A stretch of DNA of 64,000 nucleotides, taken from Isoetes taiwanensis (Eukaryota > Streptophyta > Lycopodiopsida > Isoetales > Isoetaceae). This document shows, one piece after another, positions 50,821 to 61,589 of the stretch (positions within the stretch are counted from its first letter, which is position 1; each line of letters opens with the position of its first letter). Both the position numbers and the translations under genes were made by a program. The stretch lies in the NCBI GenBank assembly GCA_021234155.1, contig JAJEKV010000002.1, positions 25,786,617 to 25,850,616 of the forward strand. The letters run 5' to 3'. The notes under the pieces are model-generated. The model was not told the origin of the DNA and did no database searches. It saw only the letters and a program-made list of their open reading frames with translations.

Positions 50821-52121
50821 TTAGCAGGGTTGCCTAACCCTCCCTGCCCACTTTCCTGCATTCCTAGCTATGCCACGTGTCGTGCCACGTCAGCCATATT
50901 CATTTTGAGCCGTCCGATTCTTTAATTTTGGATCCTACGGCCAGGGAAATTAGAAAAGACAAGTAATTGTCTGCCGGAGTTTTGGCTCGTCGGAGTTTGG
51001 CGTTCCTTCCACCGCAAGTATCCGATGCTGTGTGACGGCCTGTCTTGTTCCCTTTTTTCGTTCTTTTAGGAAGAACTGCATAAAAGCATGTACAGAAGCC
51101 TATTATGAGATCCTGCCTTCCCGCATGGAGGAGTTACGTGGTGCAAAAACTTGATAGGGCAGGTTGAGTGATAATGGACGACCCATTACTTGAATATGGC
51201 TGCAAAGTGGAGCTGAGGCCATGATTTTTTTTGGGAGGAAGAAACATGGTTGCAAGAGCATAATTATTGAAGGTAGAAAGGTGGAGGTCTACTGCTATCT
51301 GGAAGCCATTGTTTCTGAGAAGGAATCAGTTCTTCTTCTTGGTAACATGTAAAAGGAAGCATATAAGAGATTTTAAAGGGAGACCTCCTTTTATAGAAGC
51401 TATATAGACCCATGAAATAATGATAGAGTGTTTAGATTGACAGAAAAGTGGCAGTTCAGGTAAAACGTTAACATCAAAGTTCGGCAGGATGGCCAATCTG
51501 CGGAAGTTTTTTTGCAGCTTTTATAACTGGATGTTTAATCCTAGTGTAAGACATGATGATTTTTATGTTTCATTCTTGCCATCCTAATGAAAAACCATGG
51601 TTCGGAGATTTTCCAGGCCTCCAGTGGCCTTCTAGTTTCGATATGAAGGAAAGCTGTTATTTGCAGATCAGGCAATTGTTTCTTTTGCACATTAGTTATT
51701 TCGAAATATTTTTGAAGTTAACAATTTCTGGCTTTTCTTAACGCTTTAGCATGCAGTACATGATTTGATTTAGGAGACTTCTTTGCATCTGTTGTATTTG
51801 GTTGCAGTTTAGACGGCTCTGATAATCCAGCTGCTTAAATTTTGATGGGGCTTGTGACTCGACCATGTAGAGGTCAGTTTCCTTGTTCCCTTCCATTATG
51901 TTCCTTCGTGGGTAACCGAATCGATACCAAACCTTGAAGAGCTTCTTAATATATAACTTGCAATGTCCTGGTAACATAGCATAAGGAGGATTTGGATTGT
52001 AGTTGTGACAATACTAATTTCTTAAATCTTCTTTATCTGCTTATGCTTGTCCAATGGAACATGTAATTGGCAGAGTTTGTAAATGCACTGCAAATTGTAT
52101 ATTCTCTTTAACACTCTTCAG

Positions 52122-52430
52122 ATGGTCTTCAAGACACTTTCTGTAGCTAGTGAACAGATTTATTCCCGTCAGGAGGATATAAAGAGCACTCTATATGGCA
52201 GTCTCTGACTTGGAAAAGCCAACTACTCAAAGTGTTTCTTATGCAGAGGTGTGAGAAACCGTTTATGATAACACCATGTTTTGTGGGTATTGACATTATT
52301 TTATGACAATTTTTTTTTCAGTGCATCATTCAAATTGGAAAACTGGCTATAGGATTAGAAGAATCTGCAGAAGCAAGTTCTCAACTCCTTGCTCACATTT
52401 CTGCTATTCATGTTGCACGTCTTACTACAG
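52122..52430 (+). pseudogene. Two captured exons with intron
   Basis: Exon-like block 52122-52248 (CTCTTCAG before it, GTGTGAG after) ends VSDLEKPTTQSVSYAE in one frame. After a 73-bp intron ending TTTTTTTTTCAG, a second block (52322-52430) reads CIIQIGKLAIGLEESAEASS then QLLAHISAIHVARLTT, before GTATATT. Reading phase is continuous across this junction, so these are genuine host exons, but the first block needs a frame change near its middle. Gene not recognised. Confidence 0.45.
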
Positions 52431-54143
52431 GTATATTAAATATATGGCCAAACTGCAAACCACATGAGTTCTATTATTTCTTTCTAATTTAGATTTGATG
52501 TTTGACTAACTTGTCAAGTTCGATGGCAGCATTGTTATAGGTTTGTACAAAGAGCATTAGGATAAGATTAAGATAGCTTGTTTTTACGAAAGCAACTGTC
52601 AAAAACTCATTTTGCAAATAATGTGAATGGAAAATCATTATGTGAACATTGTAAATAAAAAGTATGATTTTCACATCGCCATATAAGCATGAGGCCTTTT
52701 CGATCATTACTACATATGTCGTTCCTAATGTAACATTGTTGTCTTCGTCTGCAGGCGTGCATATTACTTCAGCATTTACTTGAGGCGTGCATATTACTTG
52801 AGCATTTACTTGAGGTTGGCAAAATTTGGGGAAATAAATTTCTGTAAGGATTATTAAATGCAAGTAATTATGCTATGTGCTGATGAGTCACAACACCATA
52901 TTTGGAGATTGCCTGGGTGCATGAGACCAATTATTACATCAGTTTATGTGCAGCTAGGGGAGCATTGTAGCCATCTACACATGTGCAAATACAATATGAT
53001 TGAAACGAGCAAGGATACAGAATTGAAGCCTAATGACAAAACTATTGGAGTGGAGCTAAGTGGAGATGACTTGCCCAATGTAATTGGTCGAGGGGACCAA
53101 AAGAGCAACTAAATATTAATTGGAAATTCTACAAGAAAGGTGGCACACCATCCCAAAACAATCTCTTGCATTGTGCACTGCTCAAAAACATTAGGCCAAG
53201 GGATGAAGAGCAAGCTTTGATAATAAGGCAAAATGGTTGGAATGAAATGCTACTGAATCTTTAAAGCTCAAATACAACATTGTTGCTGTTATTGTTGTTT
53301 CCAAAAGCAGTAGTCAAAACCACACAAAACTGCAAGTGCTACAGGCCATCTACTACAGAATGGACATGTGCCACATATCATTGCCTTCTTCATCAAGATG
53401 TTTAAAGTTTACTGTATTGGTCAATCGTGATAACCTCTAATTCAAAGATTTGTCTACTCGTGACACTTGTAACTTTTGATGAGAAAATTCTATAATAGCT
53501 TAATATAATATCTTCGAGAACCTAATATATGTATTAACAAAATGAACAACCTCAACAGCTCTAAATCACAAAGCAAACAAGCAACTATTGCTTAACATCT
53601 TAATTTCAATTTGTTATCCTTTTCTTATGCCTCCAAAATACAAAGTTCAATGTTCAATGAACCAATTGCTTAATTCCTTGTCTTCAAGTAACACAAAAAC
53701 AGTCGCAAATACATTACTATGCATAAACAATTCTTCTAGACCCATCAAACAACCAATAGCTTTTACATAAAACTTGCTTCAAAAACTTCAAGTACTAGAC
53801 CTTAACTTAAGCGCACGCTACCAGACGAATAACTAATAGTAATGACAAATAATTTGAACTTCAATGTCCTAAATTGATACCCACTTAGGCACAGAAAATT
53901 ATTTGTTTCCATGAAATCTAATAAACGCTAAATTAATTCTCAATCCAATCTCCATTTATCTCCAACAAATAAAAAAGAATGCAGAAGCCAAAAACTCGAT
54001 ATTGTAGCTTTCTCTTCAAACACAATAATTTCTTACCCACATCCACTATGCAACCCATCCATTTCAACCAATTCCCCAAGCCTGCCTCAAAGGAATTCTA
54101 GCTGAAGAATCTTCCTAGAAGCTTAATACCTTTTTAAGTACGC

Positions 54144-54458
54144 TTGAACGGTATAGATTCCCAGCCAGGTCCACATCCAATCCAAAGTAAAGACTGCTTT
54201 GCTTGCATGGTCAGGATAGCTCTTTGTGACAACAATCCATTACTTGCCATGTTTTACATGTTTTATAGAATTGTCTTCTTCTGCCTTCGGATGTATAACA
54301 ATATAGACCTGAACATGGATGCTGATCATGGTGCTAAAAAGCATGGCATAAAAGAAGGAACTAAGCTTGTCCTTTACCACTGGTTGAAAGAACATGACAA
54401 TCAGTATTTGGAAGATGGTTCGGTCCCGATTTCCTTATGTAAAGAGTGCTACAAATAA
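54144..54458 (+). pseudogene. Unidentified captured ORF in element B
   Basis: A 104-codon frame; its second half (RMYNNIDLNMDADHGAKKHG, KEGTKLVLYHWLKEHDNQYL, then PISLCKECYK) is protein-like, the first half less so. Possibly the last exon of a captured gene. Family not recognised. Confidence 0.3.
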
Positions 54459-54825
54459 GCTTCGGTTTGCTTAATGAAAATGTAGCTTTATATAAGCTTA
54501 ACACCGCTTGATGAGAATATGTTTTGAATCTTTCTTTGAAAAATGTGCCTATGTATGTTTTATTTAATGGAATTTCTTTGTGTATGCAAACATGACAATC
54601 GTCTCAGCTATTGTACCAAACTTTAAGCTCTATTACTAAATCCTAATGTTATCTTCAACACTATGACCAAGCCTTAAGTCCTAGTACTAATTAGTGCTTG
54701 CTTTTAATAATGCTCCCTTAGTGCTTTTGCTTCCATCATGATATCTTGGCATTGAAGTTTTGATTACATGAACGAATATAATATATCATTGTTGTACGTA
54801 TGCATCGAAGAAAGTAAAAGATAAA

Positions 54826-54925
54826 CTTTTGGATTTGCAAATCCAACCCATTTGCACAATATAGCATTCTAGATGATAGACTTTTGGATTTGCAAATCCA
54901 ACCCATTTGCACAATATAGCGCTCT
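54826..54925. repeat. Tandem duplication of about 50 bp
   Basis: ACTTTTGGATTTGCAAATCC ... TTTGCACAATATAGC is repeated twice, with AATCCAACCC in both copies. It lies just inside element B's 3' end. Confidence 0.85.
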
Positions 54926-55042
54926 AAACGATAGAAATGCGTGACGACCACTTAGAGTGCTTTCCCATGGGCTGAAATTCAAATTGCTACAATTAAAATA
55001 CCAACACAAACCCATCTGCCTAGCCTTGTTCCCAACCCTGCA

Positions 55043-55847
55043 GTTCTGCTAGTTGTTATTGTTATTGTTATTGTTATTGTTATTGTTATTGTTATTGTTA
55101 TTGTTATTGTTATTGTTATTGTTATTGTTATTGTTATTGTTATTGTTATTATTATTATTATTATTATTTTTTAAATTTCGCGTAAGCGAAACCTCTATTT
55201 TGCTTTCGCGTAAGCGAATTTCGCGTCGCTTACGCGAAAAATTTCCGACGCCGGAATTTTTTTTTGCCGTACTTTTGACGTATTATACTTCAAATTTGTG
55301 CCGTATCATTCGAATAATACGTGTTGACTATAAAACATATACAGTATTGAACCTATCCCTGGACAAAAGTTCAACTATGTTTTGCAGTTCTTCCACAAAA
55401 TAACTTTTAACAATTAGGTTTCTTGTTATGCTTCCCATAGCTGTTAGCAGTTAGCGGCAGCGGAGCGGCAGCGCTATCTGCCTGTCAGCTCATCTCTGCT
55501 GACGTGTCCAAGAGACACAATAAGTAATGGGTCGCTTCATGCATTTGTCCAATGCATATATTTGAGTATATATTGTAATCTTTTTGTTACACCATTCAAT
55601 ACAAAACCCAACTACATATTTCCACCATATCTTGTTGTGCACTCTGTATTCACATGGTATCAGACGTCGGGTATGGCGCGTAAGAGCAAGGCCCAGCGCC
55701 GTGAAGAGATAAAGTGCAAGCTTGCCATACTTCGAGTGAACGAGCGCATTCAAAAGCGGCGCCGTTCTTATATTCGGCGCCCCAAATTCCCTTGTTGTTG
55801 CTGCCAACGGAGAAGATCAAGCGTCTTTGAGTGCCTCTCCTTTTTAC
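55043..55847 (+). mobile_element. Tandem unit 2, right part (microsatellite, hairpin, LTR end, leader)
   Basis: Starts in (TTATTG)n/(TTA)n (55043-55168), continues with CGCGTAAGCGAAACC hairpins (55175-55260), Y part with GACTATAAAAC, LTR end 55442-55654 (TGTTAGCAG ... ATTCACA), primer site TGGTATCAGA (55655), and leader with basic ORF from ATG 55673. The microsatellite is about 100 bp longer than in the other units. The Leu-only frame it opens is an artefact. Confidence 0.75.
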
Positions 55848-57126
55848 ACAGTTGGGCCATGTTCTGCGTTGTCGACTCTTCTCCTAGCTCGTTTTTGGCA
55901 TGCCTCCTTTTGTCCATAGAGTTGTTGGCTATGCTATAACATTTTTGGCAGATCTTGCATGGCTCTGGCTCTCTCGTCTGCGAAGTGAAATGGCAAGGGT
56001 TTAGGCGACAGCAAGGGTGTAGGCAAATGGCGAGGATTTAGTCGCTTCTAACTGGGTCTTCTATTGCATTTCAGATTTGCTCTATACAGATAATGACAGC
56101 GGTATATCAGGTGTATCTCCGTCAGAGGTAACTTGATGGATTTCATTTGTTTTCATTTTTTTGTGTGTCCATTGTAAATTATACTTAGCCTGACATGAGA
56201 TGTCTTATGGTTGTCTGTATGGAGCTGGAATGTAGCTAGAGGTATCACGCTATTTTTCTTACAGACTAGATTCTATAGCTTCAGTTAATTTTGCAGGGAT
56301 GATAGTGGTGGAAGTCACATTTTTTCAAGCTGCATTGTTCGTATGCATTCCCATTCCATCTTGTTTGCCTGGTTATCAGGCACATTTTTTGCTGGTCTTG
56401 AGATATTGGTTCTTGGTTTTAGCATCATGTCTACATCAAAACTTTGTTGGCCAGATTGTGGCTCAAGGACAAAAGCAGCGATAGGTTCTGTATGTACAGA
56501 ATTATTTTTCTGGACGTATAAAATCCAAAAATACGTATTTTTAGGTAAAAAACATATTTCCCGTTTTTTTCCCTCGCCTGCGAAATAGCTGTTTAAACTA
56601 CGCAAAACTTGTTTTGGATTTTGAACCGGAGGTTTCGGTTCTGTGGAAAAAAAAAAAAAAAAAATCAAATTTTTTCAAGGTAGTTTAAATTAAACACTTT
56701 TGCGTAAGTGAAAACAGATATTTCGTTTACGCAAAAATTTAAAAAAATATACATATTTTTTGAATTTTTGCATAAGCGAAACAATTTCGCTTTCGCGAAA
56801 AATTCAAATTATTATTATTATTATTATTATTATTATTTTTTTAAATTTCGCGTAAGCGAAACCTCTATTTTGCTTTCGCGTAAGCGAATTTCGCTTACGC
56901 GAAAAATTTCCGACGCCGGAATTTTTTTTTGCCGTAGTTTTGACGTATTATACTTCAAATTTGTGCTGCATCATTCGAATAATACGTAATTACGTATTGA
57001 GTATAAAACATATACAGTATTGAACCTATCCCTCGACAAAAGTTCAACTATGTTTTGCAGTTCTTCCACAAAATAACTTTTAACAATTTTTTAGGGCTGT
57101 AGTTTTCTTATTATGCTTCCCATAGC
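55848..57126 (+). mobile_element. Tandem unit 3: X block, hairpins, Y part
   Basis: A third copy, nearly identical to 42551-43817, running into the LTR end at 57127. The hairpin block (56570-56920) has CGCGTAAGCGAAACC ... TTTCGCTTACGCG and a (TTA)n tract. GAGTATAAAAC (57000) is a TATA candidate 120-130 bp before the LTR start inferred here, so the true LTR may start further left. Confidence 0.75.
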
Positions 57127-57335
57127 TGTTAGCAGTTAGTGGCAGCGGAGCGACAACGCTATCTGCCTGTCAGCTCATCTCTGCTGACGTGTCCAAGAGA
57201 CACAATAAGTAACGGGTCGCTTCATGCATTTATGCATATCTTTGAGTATATATTGTAATCTTTTTTGTTACACCATTCAATACAAAACCCAACTACATAT
57301 TTCCACCATATCTTGTTGTGCACTCTGTATTCACA
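57127..57335 (+). mobile_element. Copia 5' LTR end (at least 209 bp)
   Basis: Runs from TGTTAGCAGTTAG to CTGTATTCACA, directly followed by the primer site. Copies at 55442-55654 and about 43818-44028 have the same ends. The left boundary is a guess based on TG...CA ends; absence of a purine tract before it and the upstream TATA word leave open a longer LTR that includes the Y and hairpin parts. Confidence 0.6.
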
Positions 57336-57347
57336 TGGTATCAGACG
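57336..57347 (+). promoter_or_regulatory. Primer-binding site of the Copia element
   Basis: TGGTATCAGACG immediately after the LTR end; the first ten bases match the 3' end complement of initiator tRNA-Met, standard for Copia elements. Confidence 0.8.
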
Positions 57348-57353
57348 TCGGGT

Positions 57354-57530
57354 ATGGCGCGTAAGAGCAAGGCCCAGCGCCGTGAAGAGATAAAGTGCAA
57401 ACTTGCCATACTTCGAGTGAACGAGCGCATTCAAAAGCGGTGCCGTTCTTATATTCGGCGCCCCAAATTCCCTTGTTGTTGCTGCCAACGGAGAAGATCA
57501 AGCGTCTTTGAGCGCCTCTCCTTTTCTTGA
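57354..57530 (+). CDS. Small basic leader ORF of the Copia element
   Basis: 58 codons starting MARKSKAQRREEIKCKLAIL, rich in Arg/Lys, with a Cys run (FPCCCCQRRRSS). It begins 18 bp after the LTR and ends 53 bp before the gag ATG. The same frame is open in both other copies (from 44047 and 55673), where differences are few and mostly conservative, so it may be a real product (nucleic-acid binding in style) or simply recent duplication. Confidence 0.4.
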   Translation: MARKSKAQRREEIKCKLAILRVNERIQKRCRSYIRRPKFPCCCCQRRRSSVFERLSFS

Positions 57531-57583
57531 AGCCAGGTATTTGCCTTTATTTGGCATTTATTTTATTCTTAAGAAACTATAAG

Positions 57584-60295
57584 ATGGCTGGGTCCTCATC
57601 TCAAGGGTTGGAGAAATTCCTTGAAAAGTTTCTAGAAAAATTTACTGGCCATAATTTTCATACCTGGTCTACAAAATTACAATTGATGCTATGAGAGAAG
57701 CCACATGGGGAGTAATGGATGGGACAGAACCCAAACCTGTTGAGGCTGCCAAAATTTCTGAGTGGGAGCAAAGGGATCGCAAGGCCCTCACCACCATTGG
57801 TTTAGCCCTTGGAGAGGAGTATGTGCATTTGATAGACCTTACCAAATCTGCACATCATAATTGGAGCACTTTATTAACCGCGTTTGGAGGTTCCGGTAAG
57901 GCATGTGAGTTGTCCCTTAAGCAACAATTATTTGACCTAAAGATGGAGTCTAGTGAAGCCATTGCTGAATATTTAAGCCGCATGCGCTCCCTTATTGTGC
58001 AATTGGCTCGGGTCAACGCCATTGTTTCTATGGAGGATTATAAACATGTTGTCACCACGTTGACGAACATTCCCAATCAAACTATGGATACCCTTGTTGC
58101 TGCCCTTATGGAAGAAGAGAGAAAGATGAAGATCTCTGATGGAGGTAATTCTAAAAATGCTGCATTCTTTATGCGCAAAAGAAGACCTGCTTTTGGCCAG
58201 AAACCCATTCGTACTTATGCTGCCCGTGGGAGTCAAGGGCAAGATGGTGGTACGCCTTATAATTCTAGATGCCCCTCTCAAAATGGAAGAGTAGAGTGTT
58301 TTCGTTGTGGGAAACTTGGGCATCGTTCCAGAGATTGTCGCGTGAGACTGCCGAATAATCCTGGTAAACCATCTTCTTCTTCTGATTCGAAAAATGAATC
58401 TCAAACTGGTAATAAACTATTTATGGCATCTACTTTTGAGAACCATCCTCAAAATCTCTGGTGCTTCTATGCACATGATGCCATTAAGGGAGATTTTTCA
58501 TACTTATGAATCTCTTAATAACCAGCAACAAGTTTATGTGGGAGATAGCCGATCTTATCAAGTATGTGGGAAAGGAACTATCTTAGTTCACCTTGGTGAG
58601 ACCCCCAAAGAGATTCAAAATGTTTTCTATGTTCCCGGCTTAACCCAGACACTTCTCTCTGTGGGTAAGATTGCTGATGCAGGTTTTCATGTCACCTTTC
58701 ACTCCAACAAGTGCTATATTACTTATGCTGAGGGAGCCCTAGCAGCCACGGGCACTAGAGTGGAAGGCTTATATCAATTGGATGCCACACTTACGGAACC
58801 TCCTCAAGCCCTTGCCGTTAAGCCCAAACCATCAAATCGCTTGGGGCATGTTCATGAGCAAGCTCTCCAAACTTTATCTCGGTCCAATATGGTCACTGGT
58901 TTAGATCCTATTGAAGGCAATGATGATATGGACTTTTGCGAAGCTTGCATTTTAGGGAAACATAAAAGAGCCCCCTTCCCTGTAGGAGCAAGTACTAGAG
59001 CCATGGGTCCGTTGGAGATTATTCATTCTGATCTATGTGGCCCAATGCGAACATTGACTCTTGGCAAGAAGAAATACATACTTACATTTATTGATGACTT
59101 CTCAAGATTTGTCACTGTGTGATTACTTGCCAGGAAGTCTGAAGTCTTTGACATGTTTCGATTATTTAAGGCCGAAGTTGAAACCCAAATTGGACGAAGG
59201 ATTCGGGTGTTGCGAAGTGATGGGGGCGGGGAATACGTTTCAAGCCGTTTTGACCATTATTGTGCCGAGCATGGCATCGTTCATCAATACACTACCCCCT
59301 ATACACCTCAACAAAATGGGGTTGATGAACGCATGAACCGCACTTTAGTTGAAAGTGCTCGATGCATGCTCAAACTATAGCTGGGATGCCTGATAAATTT
59401 TGGGGAGAAGCCATCATGACTGCTGCATATCTTAGAAACCGTTTACCTACTGCGGCCCTTCAAAAATCAACTCCATGCCAGATGTGGGAGAATCGAGTGC
59501 CCTCTCTTAGCCACTTGCGCACGTTTGGGTGCCTTGCCTATGCTCATATTCCTGATGAACTCAGACACAAGTTGGAGGACGAGTAAAAAATGTGTCTTTG
59601 TGGGGTATTCTCTTGAAGCCAAAGCATATCGACTATATAACCTCACAACCAGGCGCTTGCAAATTGGGCGTATTGGAGATGTTATCTTTAATGAGAATAT
59701 CTTTTATGGAGATCTTACCAAGCCTATGATAGACGTTCTAGTGCATAGATGCCTTAACTTGGAGACATTGGTTGATTGCTTTATGGAAGATTCTGGGGGA
59801 GCCCAATAAGATAATGCTTGTCCATCTACTAGTGCAACTATTCCACATCCCTCTGCTGATGTTATTGATTCTGATGTCGCACTTAACCCTTTTGAAGCCT
59901 TAGGAGATATTGCGGATCCGTCTCCTCTTGACCCCCACCTGCCGGGCCCTTCATCTCGACAAGGGCGACATATTGGTAGATCACACAAGACAAAGGAACG
60001 TCATATTGCTGGTATTCCTACAATAGTGGATCCTAATAAACCAAATCACGGCTCAACTAGATCTGGCAGAATCAGTTATCTTTCCTCTAAGGCGGCTGAT
60101 GCATTAGAAGCTTCTCAAGGAACCCATAAGCGATGGATGAACATGATCATTCAAGATGCTGAATCTATTGATTTGGTGCCTCTCGATGAAACCTCTCAAG
60201 AACCATTAACTGTTCAAGAAGCTTTATCAGGTCCCCATGCCAAGCAATGGCGACAAGCCATGCAATCTGAGTATGATTCCTTATTAACAAGGTTT
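57584..60295 (+). pseudogene. Truncated Ty1/Copia gag-pol
   Basis: Gag starts MAGSSSQGLEKFLEKFLEKF (57584), shifts frame near 57690, and has a CCHC knuckle FRCGKLGHRSRDC (about 58300). The protease motif SGASMHM (58460) lacks the catalytic Asp. Integrase has an HHCC zinc finger (GHVHEQALQTL ... FCEACILGKH), the catalytic core (IIHSDLCGPM, RSDGGGEYVSS, NGVDERMN; D, D and E all present) and FGCLAYAHIP. Frames break at 59120, 59379 and 59584. The last recognisable text is the RT start AKQWRQAMQSEYDSLL (60240-60290); the RT core, RNase H and 3' LTR are missing. Dead and cut off by the sequence at 60,300. Confidence 0.93.
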
Positions 60296-60743
60296 AAAAT
60301 GAAACGCACTTATTTAAGAAGTGCGTTTGAAAGATTCCTTTATAAAAATTGGAAACTTGAAAAAAATGGACAAAATAGGGAGCAAAATAGATTGTTGAGC
60401 AAATAGCATTCAAAATACCCCAAAAAAAGCAACATTTTTGAAGCCTTTTCATTTTTAAAAAAGGGCAAAAAAAAAAAAAGCTTGTTTTGAGGAGAGAGAC
60501 ATTAAATTTAAAAACTCATTAAGTATTTGTTGTTGAAAATAGAAGGAAATATAGTTTGTTTTTTTGCAAGCTTAATATAAGTACTAAGAAAATCAAACAT
60601 AGAAAAGAGAAAGAGTGTGAAATCATAAATCAAAAAATGAATTGTTCTAATTAAGCATTGTTAAAGAGACAAAGTTTTCAGTTGAAAAATCTTCATCAAA
60701 ATATATTGAAATTCTTAGCACATAGATTACAATGAAAGTTAAT
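60296..60743. other. AT-rich junction with a hairpin
   Basis: AAACGCACTT (60302-60311) and AAGTGCGTTT (60319-60328) form a perfect 10-bp stem with a 7-base loop exactly where Copia homology ends. The remainder is A-rich, low complexity, with no gene. The hairpin could be the terminal part of the element or segment that carries the methyltransferase gene. Confidence 0.5.
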
Positions 60744-61515
60744 TTAAAATACTGTCTGTATAAATTTATACGGGAGGTGGCTCTTCCCAGTCCACAGGAC
60801 TCTCGTTCCCCTTAGGATCTGTCTCTTGCGAGGTTTTAATAGCAGAGATGCCCCCTTCTGATTCCAATGGTACAGGTACAGGCTGATCTCTGGCTCAGGC
60901 ACCACAGGTTCCAGATCGACAAACTCCACCTCCTCATCTCTTCTTCCCGTAAGTGGAGGCTGGATTTCTGTATATGTGCCTTTCACATCGCCAGCACCGT
61001 TGTTTGCTCCCAGTTCCTCGTTTTCATCAGGAAAGGATTCACAAGAGCTTATCCTGGTCCTGATGAAACTTATTTTGTCCTGGTCTATGTCGACGGAGAC
61101 AACATTGCGCCCTTGCTTAAGGGCGCAAACTGCTGTGGTGCCTGAGCCTGAAAATGCATCTAGAATCCAGTCTCCTGGGCGAGAAAACCACTGAATTAAA
61201 TTATTAATTAGCCGCTGTGGCTTCTGATAATGAGATACCACAGCTCCTTGTCGTTGTGGGTCTCTCAATTTTTGTAGAACAGCCGGAAACTGAAAGGCGT
61301 TGCAGGGTGGAGTCTTTTCATTCTGCGTGTTGAAATGAACCATGGTTTTTTTGGCGTCCGCGCTGTAAAAACCAATATGGAAATGTTCAAAGCAGCTTAC
61401 TAAGCGCGGACCACCACCATGTCCTTTGACATTTGTTTTTAGCCTGCCAAACAAAAAAGCAATTAAACATTGGCAGAAAGAAGACGAACAAAATAAGTTA
61501 GTTAAGTGGTGTGGC

Positions 61516-61589
61516 GGTATAAATTTATACCACCATTGCCTTGCTGTATAAATTTATACCACGAGGCGACTGAGGTATAAATTTATACC
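61516..61589. repeat. Three palindromes in an MTase intron
   Basis: GGTATAAATTTATACC at 61516-61531 and 61574-61589, and TGTATAAATTTATACC at 61545-61560, about 29 bp apart, in the last intron of the MTase gene. Another core (GTATAAATTTATAC) lies at 60758-60771, overlapping the stop-codon end of the last exon. Confidence 0.9.

Larger units (their letters stand above)
45216..55042 (+). mobile_element. Composite Helitron-like insertion, 9.8 kb
   Basis: Starts TTAGCAGGGTTGCCTAACC after an A and ends CAACCCTGCAGTTCTGCTAG before a T. There is no target duplication: joining 45215 to 55043 restores an uninterrupted (TTATTG)n tract and the complete unit 2. Insertion between A and T, a CTAG end (CTRR type) and lack of duplication are Helitron hallmarks. 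The 5' end is TT rather than the classical TC, and a strong 3' hairpin is not evident. Inside are two head-to-tail elements of the same type (45216-50321 and 50821-55042) separated by 499 bp, plus gene fragments and a helicase fragment. Confidence 0.7.
50821..55042 (+). mobile_element. Helitron-like element B
   Basis: 5' end TTAGCAGGGTTGCCTAACCC (50821) after A; 3' end CTGCTAG (55036-55042) before T. The subterminal region matches element A closely. The interior carries exon-like pieces (52122-52430, 54144-54458) but no Rep or helicase. Non-autonomous, gene-fragment-carrying type. Confidence 0.6.

Noticed and set aside
55053-55403. 116-residue frame with a long poly-Leu run
   Set aside because: It is a translation of the (TTATTG)n microsatellite followed by the hairpin repeat; no protein-like content.
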